A program made the translations under genes and the position numbers. From Calditrichaceae bacterium (lineage in GTDB: Bacteria; Calditrichota; Calditrichia; Calditrichales; Calditrichaceae), in contig JAUVIB010000012.1 in assembly GCA_030592985.1 (NCBI GenBank), positions 1-19,238 on the forward strand: DNA of 19,238 nt, read 5' to 3'. This document shows, piece by piece, positions 13,894-19,238 of this stretch. The notes under the pieces were generated by a model that did no database searches, was not told the origin of the DNA, and saw nothing but the letters and a program-made list of their open reading frames with translations. Numbering within the stretch: position 1 is the first letter of the stretch; each line of letters starts with the position of its first letter.

Positions 13894-16221
13894 ATGAAAA
13901 AATCACTTACTATCGCGACCCTGATTATTTTGGGTCTGGCCTTTAATTCGCTCTTTGCGCAAAAGGTCATTCGTATCGAAGCGGGCACAGACCAAATTGA
14001 TGCTGCCTACGATCAGGCGAGCAGTGGCGATATTATTGAGTTGGTAACAAGCGGTGGTGTTTACCATGAAACAGGTAAAATTAAAATCAAGAAACCTTTG
14101 ACAATAAGGGCGGCTTATGGATTGGATGAAAAGCCGATTATTGAATCATCTCACGCCGATCGTCCCTTTGAGCCAAGAGGAGGATGTTCTTATTTTAAAT
14201 TAGCAGGCCTTAAAATAACAGGATTTACCGATGATGGAATTACAGACTCTAAAGATTCCACAAAATATGCCATGCGTACCAGGGGTATGGATACAACATA
14301 TACTTTAATATGTGAAAATGTAGATTTTGAAAATTTTGTGGTATTTGAAGATGGCTCTGAACAAGGTTATGTACTACGGCAGGATGATGACGCTAATGCA
14401 GTGGATATTGAGTTTATCAATTGTACCTTTACAAAAATTGCCAAGCATGCTCTCAGATTTGACGGACCGGAACAGTCGCCGGGCCCGTTTAAATCATTGA
14501 CGCTGAAAAATTGTACTTTTGCCCAAATTGATGACAGGGGAATCGATGTAACACTTTTACCGGCCCTGGACGATACAGCGGTTGTTATAATTGACCATTG
14601 TACTTTTACCGGAATCGGTGATGATGCAATTAAAATTACAAAAGGTTCTGATATCCAAATTACGAATTCTATTTTTTATGACATTGATGATAATATTTTA
14701 GCGGCAGACTCTACAGAGATGTATACACGCGCGGGAATTTATTATTGTGATACGCTTAATACCGGTGGATATTCTGACTTTGTAACAGTAACAGACTCTA
14801 TTCTTTATGCAGAAAATCCGGAATTTACCGATGCTGCAAATTTTGATTTTACGGTTAGCTCTTTCTTTAAATCAACAGCTATCGGAAGTGATGATATGGT
14901 TATTGGCGCCTTAACCTGGGATCCGGATAATCCGGTTATCGGGAATGGTGTAATTACCGTCGTGCCGGGTACAAATGTTCTTGGAGACGCCTATGATCTG
15001 GCAAAAACATATAATGCTCATGTGATAGAAATGACTACCGCGGGAAAATATGTCCAGGAAGATAAAATTAAAGTAAAAATGCCGCTGCTGATCAGAGGCG
15101 CTAAAGGATTGGAAGAAAAACCGCTGCTCGTGGCCGGAACCGACGCCAGGCCATTTGAGCCAACCGGCGATTGCTCATTCTTTGGTTTGGAAGATTTTGA
15201 CTATACCGGCTTTGTCGATGATGGTGTAGCCGACGACAAGGATAGCACTAAATATGCCATGCGCGTCAGAAATAATAATGTTCCCATTATTCTTTATCTG
15301 AATAACGTCAATTTTGATTGTTTTTATAGCACGGAAGATCCTCCGGAAGGCTATATCATTCGTTTTGAAGGGGAGTATGCACCGGAAGTACGCATTACAA
15401 ACTGCACTTTTACCCGCGTTGGAAAGCATATCTTCCGTTTTGATTCGCCTACTCAGGCTCCCGGCCAGTTTGGCAGTTTCTTTGTTGAAAATTGTACATT
15501 TGCAGAAGTTGGTAGTCGTGGGTTGGATTTTACCATGTTAAATGAGGATGGAGTGGATACTGCAAGTGTTTATGTTAATCACTGTACTTTTGCCGGAATC
15601 GGCAAGGATGCTATAAAAGTTGATAACGGAATGGATATGGTAATTAAAAATTCAATTTTTTATGACGTTGATGATGAGATTGTTGATGCTGATTCTGCAG
15701 AGGTTTATACAACGGGATCTTTTACCTACAATGATACACTGATAACCGGTGGTTTCAGTGAACATCTTAATTTAACAGTCTCTGACATTTATGCCGAAGA
15801 TCCTGAATTTACTAATCCAGATAGCTTGAATTTTACAGTTAGTGAATTTTTTGCAGGAATTGCCATTGGTGATGACGGAGAAGTTGTCGGTGACCTTAGA
15901 TGGGATCCGGTAACAGCCATAAATGATATTAATAATCTGCCGGAACAGTTTCAACTGTGGCAGAATTATCCTAATCCGTTTAACCCTGTTACAACTATTA
16001 AATATAATTTACCGGTAGCTTCGGATGTCAAACTTACTGTATATAATGTACTCGGCCAGCAGGTTGCTCGTTTGATTGATGAAAAACAAATTTCCGGCCA
16101 ACATCGAATCATTTGGAATGGTTTGGATTCTAACGGTAAAAAGATTAGCAGTGGACAATACTTCTTCAAAATCGAAGCAGGTGATTTTGTTGAAACGAAA
16201 AAGATGACTCTAATCAAATAA
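13894..16221 (+). CDS. Secreted tandem right-handed beta-helix protein with T9SS type A sorting domain
   Basis: A 775-aa protein with signal peptide 1-22 (LAFNSLFA-Q). It consists of two homologous 320-residue units, V25-P344 and V353-P672, and a C-terminal sorting domain from ~680 with the canonical NYPNPFNP (691-698), YNLPVASDVKLTVYNVLGQQ and a KKMTLIK end. Each unit has the repeats of a pectate-lyase-like parallel beta-helix: a GDIIEL-type first strand, a PFEP.G.CS.F motif, then rungs such as FINCTF, LKNCTF, DHCTF, ITNSIF. The form recalls secreted DUF4957/DUF5123 or PL6-like proteins of FCB glycan loci. I cannot place catalytic Lys/Arg or calcium ligands, so lyase activity is possible but not shown. 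Likely exported through T9SS and attached to the surface, with the local PorV-like protein as a candidate shuttle. A hairpin terminator follows. Confidence 0.85.
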   Translation: MKKSLTIATLIILGLAFNSLFAQKVIRIEAGTDQIDAAYDQASSGDIIELVTSGGVYHETGKIKIKKPLTIRAAYGLDEKPIIESSHADRPFEPRGGCSYFKLAGLKITGFTDDGITDSKDSTKYAMRTRGMDTTYTLICENVDFENFVVFEDGSEQGYVLRQDDDANAVDIEFINCTFTKIAKHALRFDGPEQSPGPFKSLTLKNCTFAQIDDRGIDVTLLPALDDTAVVIIDHCTFTGIGDDAIKITKGSDIQITNSIFYDIDDNILAADSTEMYTRAGIYYCDTLNTGGYSDFVTVTDSILYAENPEFTDAANFDFTVSSFFKSTAIGSDDMVIGALTWDPDNPVIGNGVITVVPGTNVLGDAYDLAKTYNAHVIEMTTAGKYVQEDKIKVKMPLLIRGAKGLEEKPLLVAGTDARPFEPTGDCSFFGLEDFDYTGFVDDGVADDKDSTKYAMRVRNNNVPIILYLNNVNFDCFYSTEDPPEGYIIRFEGEYAPEVRITNCTFTRVGKHIFRFDSPTQAPGQFGSFFVENCTFAEVGSRGLDFTMLNEDGVDTASVYVNHCTFAGIGKDAIKVDNGMDMVIKNSIFYDVDDEIVDADSAEVYTTGSFTYNDTLITGGFSEHLNLTVSDIYAEDPEFTNPDSLNFTVSEFFAGIAIGDDGEVVGDLRWDPVTAINDINNLPEQFQLWQNYPNPFNPVTTIKYNLPVASDVKLTVYNVLGQQVARLIDEKQISGQHRIIWNGLDSNGKKISSGQYFFKIEAGDFVETKKMTLIK
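13966..14925 (+). repeat. Internal duplication, unit 1 of the beta-helix gene
   Basis: This unit encodes V25-P344, from VIRIEAGTDQI to ALTWDP. It matches unit 2 at 14950-15909 residue by residue over the whole length. Shared landmarks are PFEPRGGCSYF against PFEPTGDCSFF, DSTKYAMRTR against DSTKYAMRVR, HALRFDGPEQSPG against HIFRFDSPTQAPG, and NSIFYDIDD against NSIFYDVDD. Both units are 960 nt long; divergence at DNA level is high, so the duplication is old. Confidence 0.85.
14950..15909 (+). repeat. Internal duplication, unit 2 of the beta-helix gene
   Basis: This unit encodes V353-P672, from VITVVPGTNVL to DLRWDP, and is the partner of unit 1 at 13966-14925, with a linker of 8 residues between them. 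The offset between matching residues is 328-329, so only about one small indel separates the two. Both ends fall on the same conserved W-D-P tripeptide. Confidence 0.85.
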
Positions 16222-16257
16222 TCACTGGTTTTGATTCGTTTTAGTTTAGTATTTTTT

Positions 16258-16290
16258 ATCTGATCCCTGTGATATTAGGGATCAGATTTT
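16258..16290 (+). terminator. Rho-independent terminator or attenuator between the secreted and cytoplasmic parts of the cluster
   Basis: A perfect 11-bp stem, ATCTGATCCCT (16258-16268) and AGGGATCAGAT (16277-16287), encloses the 8-nt loop GTGATATT and is followed by a short T run (16287-16290). It lies 36 nt after the beta-helix stop and 34 nt before the beta-glucuronidase start. The T run has only four bases, so termination is probably partial. This would lower expression of the downstream enzyme and symporter relative to the surface proteins. Confidence 0.7.
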
Positions 16291-16324
16291 ACCAATTTAT
16301 CTTTTGAACCTTCAGAAAGATTAT

Positions 16325-18103
16325 ATGCTTTATCCTCAAACAAACAGACGTCGGATGATTCAGGAACTGAATGGTTTCTGGGAATTAAAAATCGATCGGG
16401 ATGATAGCGGTCGTAATAATAATTGGAAAAATGGTTTTAATAAGGATGCGATTATAGGTGTGCCCGGAAGTTGGAATGAGCAATTGTCAGAAATAGGGTT
16501 AATGGACTACGTTGGTAGTATCTGGTATCAACGACAATTTTATATTCAGCCCCAATCAATCCGGAAACAATATGTTTTAAGATTTGATTCTGCCGATTTT
16601 TCTGCTGAAGTATGGCTAAACGGACAATGGATTGGAAAACATCAGGGAGGATTTCTACCATTTGAATTTGAAATTAGTGAATTTGTAAAAGAAGATCAAC
16701 CAAACAGGTTGACCGTATGTGTGGATAATCGCCTTAACCACGATACAATACCACAGGGGATTTTTACAGATGATTATATTGAATTTGGTAAACAGCGTGA
16801 TCAGTCTTATCCATCAACTGTTTTTGATTTTATGGCCTATGGAGGATTAAACCGATCCGTACGATTACTCGTTTTACCTGCTGTATACATGGAAAAAGTT
16901 AATATTGATACGCAGATACATGATAGTACCGGTATTCTTTATTACAGGGCGGAATTTTCCGATAATTTATTAGATAATGAAATTATAATATCCGTTTATG
17001 ATGAAGAAACCTGCATCGATAAACGACGAGTAAAAGAAGTATCGAAGATGTTGGAAGGACAGATTGAAATAAAAAAGTGTGAGTTTTGGTGTCCTGATAA
17101 TCCAAAATTATACAGCCTTCAATTTGAATTATTTGAGGGAGGATATCTTCTCGATGAATACAGCATTGAATTTGGAATTCGTGAAATTAAACTGCATAAA
17201 AATAAAATACTATTGAATGGTGATCCGATCTTTTTGAAAGGCTTTGGTAAGCATGAAGATTTTCCTGTTTTGGGAAAAGGTTTATCACATCCTTTGATTA
17301 TTAAAGATTTTGAATTGATGAAATGGATTGGTGCAAATTCGTTCCGCACTTCACATTATCCCTATTCAGAAGAAATTATGCAAATGGCTGATCGCACGGG
17401 ATTTTTAATTATTGATGAAGTTCCCGCTGTTAGTATGAATTTTAAATATGTTACCGATAAAACGTTGCAGAATCATAAAACTGTTTTAACCGAACTGATT
17501 AATCGCGACAGAAACCACCCTTCTGTAATTGCCTGGAGTGTCGCTAATGAACCGGGGATATGGGGTGAAAAGGAAGCTGTCTCTTCAAACGCTGATAAAT
17601 ATTGGAAAGAAATTTTTAACCATGTGAAAAAAATGGATATTTCCCGCCCTATTACCTTGCCAACCTGCGCTGTCTGGAAGAATCGGGATATTGCTTATAA
17701 ATATTCTGATTTTATTTCAGTCAATCGATATTGGGGTTGGTATGAAATGCCCGGGGAAATCGAAAAGGCCGGAGCCAAGTTAAAAGAGGAATTACTCTCT
17801 TTATTCAAACTATACCATAAACCCATATTACTTTCTGAATTTGGAGCGGATACAGTAGAAGGACTGCACTCTACATATCCCCAATTATTTTCAGAAGAAT
17901 ACCAGACTGATTTAATAAACGAATATTTTAAAGTGATTAAATCACTTCCTTTTACTATCGGAGAACATATCTGGAACTTTGCTGATTTCCGCACTGCGCA
18001 GCATCATCGCCGGATTGTAGTAAATAAAAAAGGAGTTTTTAATCGGCAGCGTGAACCTAAATCCGCAGCATTTATGATCCGCAAATACTGGACGAAAAAA
18101 TAA
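16325..18103 (+). CDS. uidA: Beta-glucuronidase, GH2 (EC 3.2.1.31), cytoplasmic
   Basis: A 592-aa protein that aligns end to end with Escherichia coli GUS (603 aa) as I remember it. I chose ATG 16325 over the in-frame TTG at 16304 because MLYPQTNRRRMIQELNGFW matches the GUS N-terminus (MLRPVETPTREIKKLDGLW) without gaps. Shared motifs are VPGSWNEQ, WYQRQFYI, HQGGFLPFE, FGKHEDF, IGANSFRTSHYPYSEE, WSVANEP, NRYWGWY, LSEFGADT, EEYQ and WNFADF. The acid/base is E409 (GUS E413) and the nucleophile E505 (GUS E504). The carboxylate-binding N-x-K of true glucuronidases is present as N567 and K569 (GUS N566, K568), which separates it from beta-galactosidases. There is no signal peptide, so it acts in the cytoplasm on imported beta-glucuronides. 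The symporter gene follows after 46 nt. Confidence 0.93.
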   Translation: MLYPQTNRRRMIQELNGFWELKIDRDDSGRNNNWKNGFNKDAIIGVPGSWNEQLSEIGLMDYVGSIWYQRQFYIQPQSIRKQYVLRFDSADFSAEVWLNGQWIGKHQGGFLPFEFEISEFVKEDQPNRLTVCVDNRLNHDTIPQGIFTDDYIEFGKQRDQSYPSTVFDFMAYGGLNRSVRLLVLPAVYMEKVNIDTQIHDSTGILYYRAEFSDNLLDNEIIISVYDEETCIDKRRVKEVSKMLEGQIEIKKCEFWCPDNPKLYSLQFELFEGGYLLDEYSIEFGIREIKLHKNKILLNGDPIFLKGFGKHEDFPVLGKGLSHPLIIKDFELMKWIGANSFRTSHYPYSEEIMQMADRTGFLIIDEVPAVSMNFKYVTDKTLQNHKTVLTELINRDRNHPSVIAWSVANEPGIWGEKEAVSSNADKYWKEIFNHVKKMDISRPITLPTCAVWKNRDIAYKYSDFISVNRYWGWYEMPGEIEKAGAKLKEELLSLFKLYHKPILLSEFGADTVEGLHSTYPQLFSEEYQTDLINEYFKVIKSLPFTIGEHIWNFADFRTAQHHRRIVVNKKGVFNRQREPKSAAFMIRKYWTKK

Positions 18104-18149
18104 GTTAATCACAGAATTATCATTTATTATTCAAATACAGGATAAAAGG

Positions 18150-19238
18150 ATGTTAGGAATTGCCATACTGGACTGGATTATACTCATTTTCTATTTCGTA
18201 TTGATTACCATAGTCGGATTATGGACTTACAAAAAAATTAAATCATCTGCCGATTATTTTATGGGTAACCGCCGCTTTGGAAAAGTAATGATGATTGCCC
18301 AGGCCTTTGGTGTTGGAACACATACCGATCAGCCTGTTTCAGTTTCCGGCGCTGCATATACAACCGGGCTGGCTGGAATCTGGTATCAGTGGATTTGGAT
18401 TTTTACTACTCCTTTTTATTGGATTATAGGACCGATCTACCGTCGTTTACGTTATATAACCATGGCCGATTTTTTCCAGGAAAGGTATGGAAAATCACTG
18501 GCAATATTCTACACCCTTTTGGGTATGGTCTATTTCAGTATGGATATTGGTATCATGTTGAAAGGAACGGGTATTACTATTGAAGGATTAACCGGAGGAG
18601 CTGTATCCGAGGGCATTATCATTGTTATATCTACACTATTATTCGTTGTTTACGGGTTGGCTGGAGGAATTATTGCCGCTGTTGTAACGGATTTAATCCA
18701 GGGTGTACTGATCCTGGTATTATCTTTTATGCTGATCCCCTTTGCTATCGATGCTGCCGGAGGGATGGCTGCTATTCACCAGGGATTACCGGAACACATG
18801 TTCAGTTTGGTCGCCTCATATGAAATAACATTGTTTTTTATTGTAATGGCGGTTATTAACGGGCTTGTCGGCATTGTAATTCAGCCGCATCATATGGCTG
18901 TTGGCGGTGCTGGTAAATCTGAAATGGCCTGTCGCACTGGCTGGACATATGGTAATTTTTTAAAACGATTTGCTACAATGGGCTGGGCTTTTGTCGGCAT
19001 CTTTGCTGCTTTCCTGTATCCGGGGTTAACCATGGAAAACCGTGAACTGGCATTTGGTATAGCCGCAAGAAATCTATTGCCCATCGGATTTGTAGGTCTG
19101 ATGCTGGCAGCGTTAATTGCCGCAGTTATGTCCACCTGTGATGCTTTTATGGTACACTCATCCGCTTTGTTCACCAGAAATATTTATCTGCCATACTTTA
19201 AACCGAATGCCAATGATAATGATCTGCTAAAAGTTGGA
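18150..19238 (+). CDS. Sodium:solute symporter (SSS family), N-terminal 363 residues (partial)
   Basis: The frame opens at ATG 18150, with AGGAT about 9 nt upstream, and stays open to the right edge (363 codons, no stop). It has many hydrophobic helices; the first is WIILIFYFVLITIVGLW (~9-25). Typical SSS features are a loop after TM1 (SSADYFMGNRRFG), AQAFGVGTHTDQPVSVSGAA near the sodium site, MADFFQERYG, YGLAGGIIAAVVTDLIQGVL (~167-186), and ALIAAVMSTCDAFMVHSSAL with FTRNIY after it (~325-350). About a third of the protein is missing at the C-terminus. Its position behind uidA suggests it imports a glucuronide or a free uronate across the inner membrane with sodium; the solute itself is inferred from context only. 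Confidence 0.92.
   Translation, partial: MLGIAILDWIILIFYFVLITIVGLWTYKKIKSSADYFMGNRRFGKVMMIAQAFGVGTHTDQPVSVSGAAYTTGLAGIWYQWIWIFTTPFYWIIGPIYRRLRYITMADFFQERYGKSLAIFYTLLGMVYFSMDIGIMLKGTGITIEGLTGGAVSEGIIIVISTLLFVVYGLAGGIIAAVVTDLIQGVLILVLSFMLIPFAIDAAGGMAAIHQGLPEHMFSLVASYEITLFFIVMAVINGLVGIVIQPHHMAVGGAGKSEMACRTGWTYGNFLKRFATMGWAFVGIFAAFLYPGLTMENRELAFGIAARNLLPIGFVGLMLAALIAAVMSTCDAFMVHSSALFTRNIYLPYFKPNANDNDLLKVG

Noticed and set aside
1..19238. CRISPR arrays, tRNA or rRNA genes
   Set aside because: No evenly spaced direct repeats, no cloverleaf-like sequence and no conserved rRNA segment were seen on either strand.

Overview
The window carries a carbohydrate-utilisation locus from a Gram-negative bacterium of the Fibrobacterota-Chlorobiota-Bacteroidota (FCB) superphylum. 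This placement rests on a TonB-dependent receptor with an N-terminal carboxypeptidase-regulatory-like domain, a PorV/PorQ-family outer-membrane protein, a canonical type IX secretion (T9SS) type A sorting domain (YPNPFNP motif) and outer-membrane lipoprotein signals. Several genes have strong Shine-Dalgarno sequences, there is a classical TTGACA/TATATT promoter, and no SusD-like gene is seen. These points suggest a lineage outside the Bacteroidota proper (Calditrichota, KSB1-like, Marinimicrobia or Ignavibacteriota types). This is inference; the genus cannot be read from the window.

Layout. (1) 1-675, minus strand: the N-terminal part of a secreted DUF5060/DUF4038-type glycosidase-like protein that runs off the left edge. 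(2) 676-1491: AT-rich intergenic DNA with a 101-bp palindromic repeat and a 187-bp MITE-like element. (3) 1492-4152: a GH2 lipoprotein of the exo-beta-glucosaminidase/mannosidase-like group in which the expected catalytic nucleophile glutamate appears to be serine. (4) 4153-5040: a 5'-truncated relic of an HTH (DUF1670-like) gene, a second MITE-like element (188 bp, perfect 15-bp terminal inverted repeats, 6-bp target duplication), then a promoter with an overlapping operator candidate. (5) 5041-19238: a long unidirectional cluster: GntR-HTH/LacI-type regulator, TonB-dependent receptor, 787-aa secreted protein, PorV/PorQ protein, six-bladed BNR propeller lipoprotein, tandem-duplicated beta-helix protein with a T9SS tail, a hairpin terminator, cytoplasmic beta-glucuronidase (uidA), and a sodium:solute symporter cut by the right edge.

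Proposed working model (inference). The regulator senses a sugar and controls its own operon from the operator at 4989-5010. Secreted and surface proteins, some exported by T9SS with the help of the local PorV-like protein, bind or cleave a uronate-containing polysaccharide. The TonB receptor takes oligosaccharides across the outer membrane, the symporter takes small glucuronides across the inner membrane, and the cytoplasmic beta-glucuronidase hydrolyses them. The architecture resembles a polysaccharide utilisation locus without SusD, in which the 787-aa protein and/or the propeller lipoprotein would have to fill the surface glycan-binding role.
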